Part shown: one piece after another, positions 32,771-39,836 of the stretch
How positions within the stretch are numbered: the first letter of the stretch is position 1
Layout: the number at the start of each line of letters is the position of its first letter
NCBI RefSeq assembly: GCF_900115005.1
Contig: NZ_FOUY01000046.1
Location: 1-46,532, forward strand
Direction: 5' to 3'
Length of the DNA: 46,532 nucleotides
From: Pseudonocardia ammonioxydans
GTDB lineage: Bacteria; Actinomycetota; Actinomycetes; Mycobacteriales; Pseudonocardiaceae
Translations under genes and position numbers: made by a program
The notes under the pieces: generated by a model
Database searches by the model: none
Told to the model about the DNA's origin: nothing
The model's input: the letters and a program-made list of their open reading frames with translations, nothing else

Positions 32771-33030
32771 GCGGCGGGACGATAGCGGCGCCACGACCCG
32801 CAGCCGAGACCAGGCTGGCCGGTCCCGGCGCGGCGTCTCCGGGTGGCGGTCCGGTTCGCGATCGTGAACCGGGTGAACGGGGTCGGTGCCGCCGGCGTCG
32901 CGGCCGTGCTGTGCTGGCTGGTGTGGACGACGTGGAGCGGCGGCGCCGGCTGGTCGAGGCGGGGCACCCGGCGGTGACGGGGCCGGGGCGCCTCCCGGTG
33001 TCGGGGCTCGCCGGCCGCGACCCTGGGGGC

Positions 33031-33282
33031 ATGGCGGAGCAGAGCGAGCAGGAGGCGGACCGGTCGTGGCCGCACCCGGCCAGTGAGCGTGCCCGGGAGT
33101 CGCAGACCTGGCGAACGCCGGCGGAGGGCTACCCGGTGTCGGAGGGCGGGGCGGGCGCGTGGGCGGAGCCGGATGGGCCGGGGCAGGCTCCGCCGCCGAT
33201 GACCGGGACCGGGGTCGCGTACAGGGTGGGGTGGCTCCACGGCACCGCCGGGCCGGACGACGGCGGGCCGGGGGCGGCGTAG
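33031..33282 (+). CDS. Small hypothetical protein (weak)
   Basis: 83 residues, ATG 33031 (MAEQSEQEADRSWPHPASER). Hydrophilic and Gly/Pro-rich, ending in a run of glycines and alanines. The same frame is open from a GTG at 32911. Coding is possible but not compelling; some islands carry such short proteins just ahead of a recombinase. Confidence 0.4.
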   Translation: MAEQSEQEADRSWPHPASERARESQTWRTPAEGYPVSEGGAGAWAEPDGPGQAPPPMTGTGVAYRVGWLHGTAGPDDGGPGAA

Positions 33283-33327
33283 GCGCTCGCCGGTCGCGGT
33301 AACGGCCGCTTGCCTGCGTCCGATTAA

Positions 33328-33355
33328 ACTCCCGATAAGGCATGTTATCGGGAGT
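33328..33355. repeat. Perfect 11-6-11 bp palindrome, dif-like, upstream of the tyrosine recombinase
   Basis: Left arm ACTCCCGATAA, spacer GGCATG, right arm TTATCGGGAGT, all 11 arm positions complementary. Size and layout equal a XerCD dif site (11-bp arms, 6-bp spacer, arms ending in ATAA and TTAT next to the spacer). The C-C-G-A-T-A-A half resembles the actinobacterial dif arm, from memory. It lies 17 bp before the recombinase ATG and is AT-rich for this genome. It could be a recombination site, an operator, or both. Confidence 0.75.
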
Positions 33356-33372
33356 CAGAATTGGGGACGGTC

Positions 33373-34392
33373 ATGATCGACAGCGCGGGTGTGGACCTGG
33401 TGCCGGCCGAGACGGGCACGGCCCTCGCGGTGCGACCCGCCGTCGACGCCTACCTGTCCGAGGCGACCCGGGCGCGGATCGTGGAGTCCGTGCCCACCAA
33501 CACCCGCCGCGCCTACTCCCGCCAGTGGGCCGCGTTCACCGACTGGTGCGACCTCGCCGGCCGCACCGCCCTGCCGGCGACGCCGGAGACGCTGGCCGAG
33601 TACGTCGCCCAGCTCGCTGACGCCGGCCAGGCCCCGACGTCGATCGAACAGGCCATCGCCGCCGTCCGCACCGCGCACCGCACGGCCGGCCACCGGGGTG
33701 CCCCGGACACCGAGGCGGCCCGCCGGGTGCTGCGCGGGCACCGTCGGCAGCGCGCCGAGAGCGGGGGCCGCGCCCGCCAGGCTGTGCCGGTCACGATCGA
33801 CAGCCTGCGGGCGATGGTCGACACCACCGACCCGGCCACTGCGCGCGGCCTGCGGGACCGGGTCGCCCTGGTGCTCGGACTTGCCCTCATGGGCCGGCGC
33901 TCCGAGCTGGTCGCACTGGACCTGGACGACGTCACCGAGACCGACGACGGGCTGCTGGTGTTGATCCGGGCGTCGAAGACCGACCAGGACGCGCACGGTG
34001 TCGAGGTCGCGATCCCGCACGGGCAGCACGCCGACACCGACCCGGCCCGGCTGGTGCGGGCGTGGCGGGCGATGCTCGCCGAGCACGGGCACACGACGGG
34101 CCGGCTGCTGCGGTCGGTGACCCGGCACGGCCGCATCGGGTCGTCGCTGTCTGCCGACGGGCTCGGTGACCTGGTGCAGGCCGCCGCCCGGCGGGCCGGG
34201 CTGCCGAACCCGGGCGGCTACTCCGCGCACTCGCTGCGCGCGGGCGGGGCGACGGCCGCCTACCGGGCCGGGGCGCCGGTGTCGACGATCGCCGCCCACG
34301 GCCGGTGGGCGCCGGGCTCGCCGGTAGTGCTGTCCTACGTGCGGTCGGTCGACCGGTGGCGGGACAACGCCCTGGCCGGCGTGGGGCTGTGA
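33373..34392 (+). CDS. Tyrosine recombinase (XerC/D-like site-specific recombinase)
   Basis: About 339 residues. The N-terminal SAM-like core-binding domain is NTRRAYSRQWAAFTDWCDL and SIEQAIAAVRTAHRTAG. The catalytic domain has the first Arg in LALMGRRSELVALDLDDV, the beta-hairpin Lys in IRASKTDQD, H-S-L-R-A-G, the HGRW box in STIAAHGRWAPGS, and the nucleophile Tyr in LSYVRSVDRW. All catalytic positions are present. ATG 33373 has GGGGA 5 bp upstream; a TTG at 33361 is in frame. The element's ends belong to the serine integrase, so this enzyme probably acts inside the element, for example on the palindrome just upstream. Confidence 0.9.
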   Translation: MIDSAGVDLVPAETGTALAVRPAVDAYLSEATRARIVESVPTNTRRAYSRQWAAFTDWCDLAGRTALPATPETLAEYVAQLADAGQAPTSIEQAIAAVRTAHRTAGHRGAPDTEAARRVLRGHRRQRAESGGRARQAVPVTIDSLRAMVDTTDPATARGLRDRVALVLGLALMGRRSELVALDLDDVTETDDGLLVLIRASKTDQDAHGVEVAIPHGQHADTDPARLVRAWRAMLAEHGHTTGRLLRSVTRHGRIGSSLSADGLGDLVQAAARRAGLPNPGGYSAHSLRAGGATAAYRAGAPVSTIAAHGRWAPGSPVVLSYVRSVDRWRDNALAGVGL

Positions 34393-35072
34393 CCGTGCTC
34401 GTGGCGCTCCAGGTGTGGGCGCAGATCGTCGGGCCGGTCATCGCGGCCGTCGCGGCAGGGGCATCGTGGATGAGCGCGAAGGCGTCGTTGCGCACCGCCG
34501 GTCGTGCCGATCAGACGGCCGCCCGGGCGGCGGAGGCGCTGTCGCGGGTGACCCGACCGGAGCTGAACTACATCGCGATCAGTCCGAGGGGTGCGCGGGT
34601 GACATCGTCGCCGTTCGTGGCTGACCTGGTGCTGCGCAACGACTCCCCGCACTCCGGCTACGTGTCGGCGGTGCGGGTCGTTCGGCGCAGCGACGGCGTC
34701 GTGCTCGCCGAGGCGTCCGGGCTGGACGTGCCGATCCTGACGACGCCTGAGCACACCTACGTGCCCATCGGCCGGATGACGGCGGCGTTCCCGGACGGTG
34801 ACCGGTCCGGCTGGCCGACCGACGAGCCTCCGATCATGTGCACCGTCGAGTTCACCGACGCTGCCCGGCTGGCCCGCTGGCGGCAGTCCGCCTACAGCAA
34901 CGAGGGTCGCGACGTTGACGAGCGTGTGGGCGGCGGGACGGTGGTGTTCACCTACTCCGACGCACGCCAGGCGTACGAGCCGGTACCTGCCGGGGTGGAC
35001 CCGGATGCGCGCAGGCCACGGCGGGGTCGGTTGCGCTTGGCGTACGCGGCGCTGCGAGGGCGGCTCGACTGA
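34389..35072 (+). CDS. Hypothetical membrane-anchored protein
   Basis: 227 residues, GTG 34389 overlapping the recombinase stop (GTGA). One N-terminal hydrophobic segment (LQVWAQIVGPVIAAVAAGAS) is followed by a soluble beta-rich domain (FVADLVLRNDSPHSGYVSAV and PPIMCTVEFTDAARLARWRQ). The N-terminal arrangement recalls small phage-island proteins anchored in the membrane. Last plus-strand gene of the element; it meets the minus-strand run tail-to-tail. Confidence 0.7.
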   Translation: MTVLVALQVWAQIVGPVIAAVAAGASWMSAKASLRTAGRADQTAARAAEALSRVTRPELNYIAISPRGARVTSSPFVADLVLRNDSPHSGYVSAVRVVRRSDGVVLAEASGLDVPILTTPEHTYVPIGRMTAAFPDGDRSGWPTDEPPIMCTVEFTDAARLARWRQSAYSNEGRDVDERVGGGTVVFTYSDARQAYEPVPAGVDPDARRPRRGRLRLAYAALRGRLD

Positions 35073-35159
35073 GAACACCCGGGTGCACTGCCGGGCCCGT
35101 ACTCGCGTCTCCCTCCCTGACCGCGCGCCTCCCGCCCGCTTGCTGGGTCCGCCGCCGGC

Positions 35160-36191
35160 TCAGTAGCGCCGGCGAGCCGAGGTCGTCGGCGACCAGCCGA
35201 GCCCGGCCGCGCTGTCGTCGGGCACCAGGTTCGCGCCGGCGTCCATCGTCAGCGGCCGCTGGAACGCCCGGGCGGCGTCGTACTCCTCGGGCCCGGTGAG
35301 CGGCACGTCGCCGCGTGCGGCGCGCCGGTTGTCGTCGGCCAGGTCCCGCATGAGGGCGACGCAGGCCGGGCAGATGACGTCGCGGCCGAGGTCGCGGCCG
35401 CCGATCCGGCCGCCGGCCCGTTCCCCGCAGAACGCGCAGGTCAGCTCGCCGGCGGCCCGCTCCGTCTGGTCGTCGCCGCGTTCGGCGAGCAGATCGGCGA
35501 CGACCCGGTCGGCGCAGCCGGCGCAGGTGAGCGCGGCGGTCGCGGTCGGCGGGAGGGGTCCGTCCCCGGTGGGGGTGCCGACGGCGGGGCGGCCGCACAG
35601 CACGCAGGCGGCCATGTCGACGGGGTCGACGACGGAGCGGATCGCGGTACCGGCCACGGCCTTGACCTCCATGCCCTCGTGCGGGGACTTGATCTCGGTG
35701 AGGCGGGTGAACGGCGACGTGCCGTGGAGGACGGGTCCCCAGGTGTAGAGGTCGAGGTCGGTGATCTCGCGGACGCCGCCCCGGTGGCGGGCGCCGCCGT
35801 CGGGGACCCGGTAGCCGATGCCGTAGGACTGGCCGTCGCCGGCGGCGCGGGCCAGGGCGCGGGCGTCGCGGCCGTCCCTCGTGTCGATGTAGCGGGCGGT
35901 GGCGACCAGCGCGCCGGCACCGGCCGGCCAGCGGGTGCCGTCCGGCGCGGTCGCGGGTAGGGCGGGGTCGCCGGGGCGCAGCTCGCGGATGTCGGTGGTG
36001 ATGCCGGCGGTGCGGTTCCAGTCCTGCCCGACGCAGAACCCGGGCCGGCGGGCCCGCAGTGTGCGGGCGAAGCATCCGACGGCGAGCCGGTCGCCGGTGT
36101 CGTCGACGACGCCGGTGAGGGCGACGATCGCGGTCACGGTGCCGGGGCCGACGGTGGCGGTGCTGCTGGTCGTGCTGGTGGGGGCGCTCAC
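35160..36191 (-). CDS. HK97 prohead-protease-like protein, catalytic residues apparently lost, with zinc ribbons
   Basis: 343 residues. Residues 17-170 follow the HK97-type (U35/S78) prohead protease: DTGDRLAVGCFARTLRARRP, DWNRTAGITTDIRELRPGD, IGYRVPDGGARHRGGVREIT and DLDLYTWGPVLHGTSP, then a LTEIK end. In actinophage relatives the catalytic His sits in S-H-D-W and the Ser in W-S-I-G-Y. Here these read G-Q-D-W (Gln56) and Y-G-I-G-Y (Gly124), so both catalytic residues look replaced, although a Ser lies at 122. Residues 196-277 hold four C-x-x-C pairs. GTG start at 36191. There is no capsid gene nearby. Role unknown. Confidence 0.7.
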   Translation of the reverse strand: MSAPTSTTSSTATVGPGTVTAIVALTGVVDDTGDRLAVGCFARTLRARRPGFCVGQDWNRTAGITTDIRELRPGDPALPATAPDGTRWPAGAGALVATARYIDTRDGRDARALARAAGDGQSYGIGYRVPDGGARHRGGVREITDLDLYTWGPVLHGTSPFTRLTEIKSPHEGMEVKAVAGTAIRSVVDPVDMAACVLCGRPAVGTPTGDGPLPPTATAALTCAGCADRVVADLLAERGDDQTERAAGELTCAFCGERAGGRIGGRDLGRDVICPACVALMRDLADDNRRAARGDVPLTGPEEYDAARAFQRPLTMDAGANLVPDDSAAGLGWSPTTSARRRY

Positions 36192-36238
36192 CGCTCCAGG
36201 GTCGCGACCAGCGCCGGCGGCACGACCGAGGCGCGCCG

Positions 36239-36475
36239 CTACGGCCGGCCCGGTCCGGCGTGCTCGCGGTGCTCGCGGGCGAGCCGGAGCCCGGCGTCGC
36301 GGGTGATCCGCAGGTGCACCCCGCCGGCCGCGCACCGGGAGCAGGCGGTCCAGCACAGGTCTCCGTCCGGGCTGGAGGCGACGACGGCGCGCAGGCCGTC
36401 GGTGGACCGGCAGGACCAGCAGGCGACGGCGACGGGGCAGGGCTCGGGCACGGGGACCACCTCCGTGCTGGTCAT
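36239..36475 (-). CDS. Small zinc-binding protein
   Basis: 78 residues. AVACWSCRSTDGLRAVVASS and LCWTACSRCAAGGVHL place two C-x-x-C pairs about 30 residues apart, a zinc-ribbon layout, followed by a basic helix (RITRDAGLRLAREHREHAG). ATG 36475 overlaps the previous gene's stop (ATGA). The prohead-protease-like gene follows after 47 bp. Confidence 0.65.
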   Translation of the reverse strand: MTSTEVVPVPEPCPVAVACWSCRSTDGLRAVVASSPDGDLCWTACSRCAAGGVHLRITRDAGLRLAREHREHAGPGRP

Positions 36476-36870
36476 CGCCGGCGGGTGCTCGGGCGTTCCG
36501 GCCGGCCGGATGTGTGGCCGGTGCGGGCCCGGCGTGGCCGACGGCCACCACCGGCGAGCGGTGCGTTCCCGGCGAAGGTCTGGCCGTCGATCGGCCGGGC
36601 CGGCGGCTCGCGGAACACCCGGCTGCCGGTGAGCCGGCGGAGCGTCCGCCGGCCGGGCCGCTCCACAGTTCCCCATCCGGCGCAGGCGGTGCAGTGGCGG
36701 ACGAACCGGCGGGTCTGTGGGTGCCGGTGGGTGCGCTCACCCCGGCAGCACCGGCACGTTGCCCAGGGCCGCACCGTGCACCAGGCGATGGGCACGACGG
36801 CGGCGACCATGATCAGGATCGGCCACCACGGGACGTTCACGAAACGCTCCGTCCGGTCGAGGTGCGCCAC
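36472..36870 (-). CDS. Small membrane protein with DnaJ-like cysteine motifs
   Basis: 132 residues. An N-terminal hydrophobic segment (PWWPILIMVAAVVPIAWCTV) is followed by CRCCRGERTHRHP and CTACAGWGTVERP. Two C-x-x-C-x-G-type groups like those of a DnaJ zinc finger face the cytoplasm or exterior. The C-terminal half is Arg/Pro-rich and may be disordered. GTG 36870. Such TM plus CxxCxG proteins are frequent in actinomycete islands, but their role is unknown. Confidence 0.65.
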   Translation of the reverse strand: MAHLDRTERFVNVPWWPILIMVAAVVPIAWCTVRPWATCRCCRGERTHRHPQTRRFVRHCTACAGWGTVERPGRRTLRRLTGSRVFREPPARPIDGQTFAGNAPLAGGGRRPRRARTGHTSGRPERPSTRRR

Positions 36871-36897
36871 CCGTCACGGGAGGCGTTGCACGTGCTG

Positions 36898-37116
36898 TTA
36901 GTGCAGGTCAGGGCGTTGCATCGGGTCGGTCGGCGGGTCAGCCGGGGCCGGATGTGACACCTGCGGGCCGTTGCGGGCCGCGCCGGGCCGGATTCCCCGG
37001 ATACGCGCGATCGCGAGGGCGAGGTCGGTGCTGCGCCGGCGCACCCCCTCGCCGCGACCGTTCCTGCTGGTCAGGGCCCGGATCATCGGGTGGCGCAGGC
37101 TGTGCCAGCGGGTCAC
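36898..37116 (-). CDS. Small basic protein
   Basis: 72 residues, GTG 37116: TRWHSLRHPMIRALTSRNGR, then RRRSTDLALAIARIRGIRPG. Strongly basic helical N-terminus and a Pro-rich end. Possibly DNA-binding; no family recognised. It is the first gene after the hairpin at 37154-37192. Confidence 0.5.
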   Translation of the reverse strand: MTRWHSLRHPMIRALTSRNGRGEGVRRRSTDLALAIARIRGIRPGAARNGPQVSHPAPADPPTDPMQRPDLH

Positions 37117-37153
37117 GTCGCGCCGGATCGTGCTCGATCGGAGGCGCAGGACG

Positions 37154-37192
37154 TGAAACGGGGCGTCGCAACGCGTGCAACGCCCCGTTTCA
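37154..37192 (-). terminator. 13-bp perfect hairpin inside the minus-strand gene run
   Basis: TGAAACGGGGCGT (37154-37166) pairs with ACGCCCCGTTTCA (37180-37192) around a 13-nt loop that itself carries two GCAACG copies. It is placed 3 bp beyond the stop of the gene ending at 37196 and before the gene starting at 37116, so it could end transcription of the first three genes or attenuate expression of the remaining four. Confidence 0.65.
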
Positions 37193-37195
37193 TGA

Positions 37196-37384
37196 TCATG
37201 GTTGCTGGTCGTTCTCCGGCCGGCCGGACAGCCGGTCGACCACTGCCCGCGCCTCCCGGTCGTCGAGGAGCTGCCAGCCGTCGTGCTCGCGGCGCTCGAC
37301 GGTGACCGCGCCGTCGCTGGACTCCCGGACCCGGTACCGGCGGCCGCCGTCCAGGTGCTCGGACACCCGCTCCCGGCCGGTCAT
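37196..37384 (-). CDS. Small hypothetical protein
   Basis: 62 residues, ATG 37384 overlapping the preceding stop (ATGA). Reads RYRVRESSDGAVTVERREHD, then LLDDREARAVVDRLSGRPEN: a short beta hairpin followed by one helix, charged and soluble. No family recognised. Confidence 0.65.
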   Translation of the reverse strand: MTGRERVSEHLDGGRRYRVRESSDGAVTVERREHDGWQLLDDREARAVVDRLSGRPENDQQP

Positions 37385-37869
37385 TGGGAGCCCTCCGGCC
37401 GCACCGACCAGGTGCGCCGGCTGGCCGCGCCCGGACCGGCCAGCAGGGTCACGGCGGCGACGTAGTCGTCTGCGTCGGTGCGGGTCGGGAACCGCAGCGG
37501 CGGCGACGTCCACGTGCCGTGGTCCGGGTGCGGCTGGGTGTAGGTGACCAGGTGCGGGCCGACCTCGGCCGGGGCCGGCTCGGCGGCCAGCGACGGGCAG
37601 GCGGCGTCCCGGCACGGCTCGCCGGGCCCGGCACCGCAGGCGTCGGGGAAGCCGGTGCACGCCGGCGTCGGCGCGTAGCCGGGCTCCGCGCACTCGCCGT
37701 GCCCCTGGGCGGTGTCGTGGCCGGAGGCGTGCACCAGTGCCAGGACGTCGCCGTCGGAGACACCGCACCAGCGGCACTCGCCCGGCCGGTCGTCGGGGAA
37801 CCCCCGGTCGGGTGGGCCGGTGTGCAGGACGTCGCGGACGGCGTCGCGGATCCGGTCCGGGCCGGTCAT
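37381..37869 (-). CDS. Hypothetical cysteine-rich protein
   Basis: 162 residues, ATG 37869 overlapping the preceding stop. PGECRWCGVSDGDVLALVHA contains a C-x-x-C. Cysteines follow at ECAEPGYAPTPACTGFPDAC and GEPCRDAACP, which could bind zinc or form disulphides. The C-terminal part (TWTSPPLRFPTRTDADDYVA) is beta-rich. Unknown function. Confidence 0.65.
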   Translation of the reverse strand: MTGPDRIRDAVRDVLHTGPPDRGFPDDRPGECRWCGVSDGDVLALVHASGHDTAQGHGECAEPGYAPTPACTGFPDACGAGPGEPCRDAACPSLAAEPAPAEVGPHLVTYTQPHPDHGTWTSPPLRFPTRTDADDYVAAVTLLAGPGAASRRTWSVRPEGSQ

Positions 37870-38057
37870 CCGAGCACCACCGGCAGCAGCAGGACGGTCA
37901 GGGCGAACGTTACGGCGGCCGCGCCGGCGCTGGCGGCGAGTGCGGCCAGGATCCGGGCGGTGCCGGGCCGACGTGCGGTCAGCGGCCAGGTCTGGGGGTG
38001 GGCGCGGTGCCGGGCGGGCCGGCGGCGCTGGGGGAGGGGTCGGGCAGGATCGGACAC
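37866..38057 (-). CDS. Small single-pass membrane protein
   Basis: 63 residues. Basic N-terminal half (ARPLPQRRRPARHRAHP) and one hydrophobic C-terminal helix (ILAALAASAGAAAVTFALTV). GTG 38057 with GGAGG 8 bp upstream. First gene of the minus-strand run; in the circular form of the element it would face away from attP and the integrase. Confidence 0.65.
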   Translation of the reverse strand: MSDPARPLPQRRRPARHRAHPQTWPLTARRPGTARILAALAASAGAAAVTFALTVLLLPVVLG

Positions 38058-38127
38058 GGGCGTGACCTCCAGGGGGTCGCGTCAAGGCCCTGGTCGCGCG
38101 GGTGCGATCCGCCGGCCGGGGCCGTCT

Positions 38128-38159
38128 ACATGTCCTCTGCTGGACTCGCCGGCGCCAAC
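38128..38159 (+). other. attR junction
   Basis: Element arm ACATGTCCTCTGCTGG (38128-38143), then ACTCGCCGG and C, then GCCAAC (38154-38159), after which comEC continues in frame (V-A-V-V-T-G). The arm is the inverted partner of the attL arm. Confidence 0.85.
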
Positions 38160-39836
38160 GTCGCTGTCGTGACGGGCGCCGTGCTGCTCCTGCTCCGCGC
38201 GTTGCGCACCGACCCCCGGCTCGCCGCGGCGGCCGCGCTGCTCGCGCTGATCGGGTTCGTGCTGCTGGCCCGGCCGTCGCCGTCGGTGCTGCGGGCCGCG
38301 GTGATGGGCGCGGTGGTGCTGCTCGCGCTCGCGGCCGGGCGGGCCCGCTCCGCCGTACCGGCGCTGGCGGCCGCCGTGCTCGGCCTGCTGCTGTACGACC
38401 CGGCGCTGGGCGTCGACGCCGGGTTCGCCCTGTCGGTCGTCGCCACCGGTGCCCTGGTGCTGCTCGGTCCGGGCTGGACGGCGGCGTTGAAGGACCGGGG
38501 CGTGCCGTCCGGACCGGCCGAGGCACTCGTCGTCCCGGTGGCGGCTGCGCTGGCGACCGCCCCGCTGATCGCCGGGCTGAACGGGCAGATCGGCCTGGTC
38601 ACGATCGTGGCGAACCTGCTCGCGGCCCCCGCCGTGGCACCGGCGACCGTGCTCGGGGTGCTCGGTGCCGTGCTCTCGGCGGCGAGCCCGGAGGCGGCGT
38701 GGGCGTGCGCGTGGCTGGCCGGGCCGTTCGTGCACTGGCTGGTGCTGGTCGGCGACCGCGCGGCCGCCGTGCCCGGGGCGACCGTGCCGTGGCCGGCCGG
38801 GACGGGCGGCGCGCTGCTGCTCGCCGGTCTGCTGCTGGGACTGCTCGCGATGGGGCGGGTGCCGCGGCTGCGGGCGCTGCTGGTGGCGCTGCTGGTCGGC
38901 GCGCTGATCGTGCTGGTGCCGACCCGGTTCGTGCCACCCGGCTGGCCGCCCGCCGGGTGGCGCGTGATCGCCTGCGACGTCGGTCAGGGCGATGCGCTCG
39001 TGCTCGCGACCGGGGTGCCCGGCCACGCCGTCCTCGTCGACACCGGCCCCACCGACGACGCCGTGGACGCCTGCCTGGACCGGCTCGGGGTACGGGTACT
39101 GGAGCTCGTGGTGATCACGCACTTCCACGCCGACCACGACGGCGGCCTGGCCGGAGCGGTGCGCGGCCGGGCGGCGCGCGGCGTCGCCGTGGGCCCGGTG
39201 CGCGACCCGGCGTCCGGGCTGCGTGAGATCGCCCGCATCGCGGGGGCCGCCGGGGCCCCGGTCGTCGGGCTCGCGCGCGGTGCGGTCCTCGGGTGGCCCG
39301 GCCTGCGCCTGGAGGTGCTCGGCCCGGTGCACCCACCGTCCTCGGTGGACGGCGACGACGGGACCGCGGTCAACGACGGCTCGCTGGTGCTGCGGGCCGG
39401 CACCCCGGCCGGGACGGTGCTGCTCACCGGCGACGTCGAGCTCGCCGCCCAGGACGACCTGCTCGACGCGGGCGGCGACCTGCGGGCCGACGTGCTCAAA
39501 CTGCCGCACCACGGCTCGCGCAAGATCGTTCCGCGGTTGCTGGACACCGTGCGGCCGCGGGCCGCGCTGATCAGCGTCGGCAACGGCAACACCTACCGGC
39601 ACCCGAACCCGGAGCTGGTGGACCGGCTCGAACGCTCGGGTGTGGCCGTCGCCCGCACCGACCGCTCCGGCGACGTCGCCGTCACCGGTGACGACCCCGG
39701 CGGGCTGACACTGGTGGCCCGCGGCGACCCCCGCCCGGCCCCGGGCCGCCGCGGCCGCGGGCCCCACCGGCGGCAGCCGGGGGCCCGGCGCCCGGTCCGG
39801 GGGCGGAACGAGGCCGGGCGGAGGAGCCCCGGTGCC
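38130..39836 (+). pseudogene. comEC: comEC, 3-prime part, separated from its start and lacking a stop
   Basis: Continues the interrupted gene: GANVAVVTGAVLLLLRALRT and several more membrane helices of the competence domain (FALSVVATGALVLLGPG; LVTIVANLLAAPAVAPATVL). The C-terminal metallo-beta-lactamase-like domain follows, with VITHFHADHDGGL (H-x-H-x-D-H) and LKLPHHGSRKIVPRLL. Recognisable ComEC ends near 39,730 (GLTLVARGD), giving about 794 residues if the halves are rejoined. The frame then has no stop before 42,380, the stop of holA. I end the feature at thrC by judgement. An ATG at 38130 is element-derived. Confidence 0.88.

Larger units (their letters stand above)
23891..38152 (+). mobile_element. 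14.26 kb serine-integrase island inserted in comEC
   Basis: Both borders fall in the codons for the ComEC S-G-A-N motif. The left junction reads ..TCTCCGG-A-GCCAAC followed by element DNA; the right reads element DNA then CTCGCCGG-C-GCCAAC followed by comEC. Shared bases are CCGG and GCCAAC, split by one differing base. Contents, left to right: serine integrase; small unknown genes; primase-helicase; repeats; zinc-ribbon and XRE proteins; tyrosine recombinase with a dif-like palindrome; then a minus-strand run of small proteins ending in a prohead-protease-like protein. No TraSA, relaxase, capsid, portal or terminase gene is present. Base composition is only slightly different from the host. 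Confidence 0.92.

Noticed and set aside
32911..33030. Extension of the small protein at 33031 to the GTG at 32911
   Set aside because: The extra 40 codons have no ribosome binding site or family support; kept only as an alternative.
33361..34392. Tyrosine recombinase as the integrase of the island
   Set aside because: It lies in the interior. Both junctions carry serine-integrase-type features, and the serine integrase sits directly beside attL.
35160..36191. Prohead protease as a sign of a complete prophage
   Set aside because: No portal, capsid, terminase, tail or lysis gene occurs anywhere in the 14 kb, and the catalytic residues look lost.
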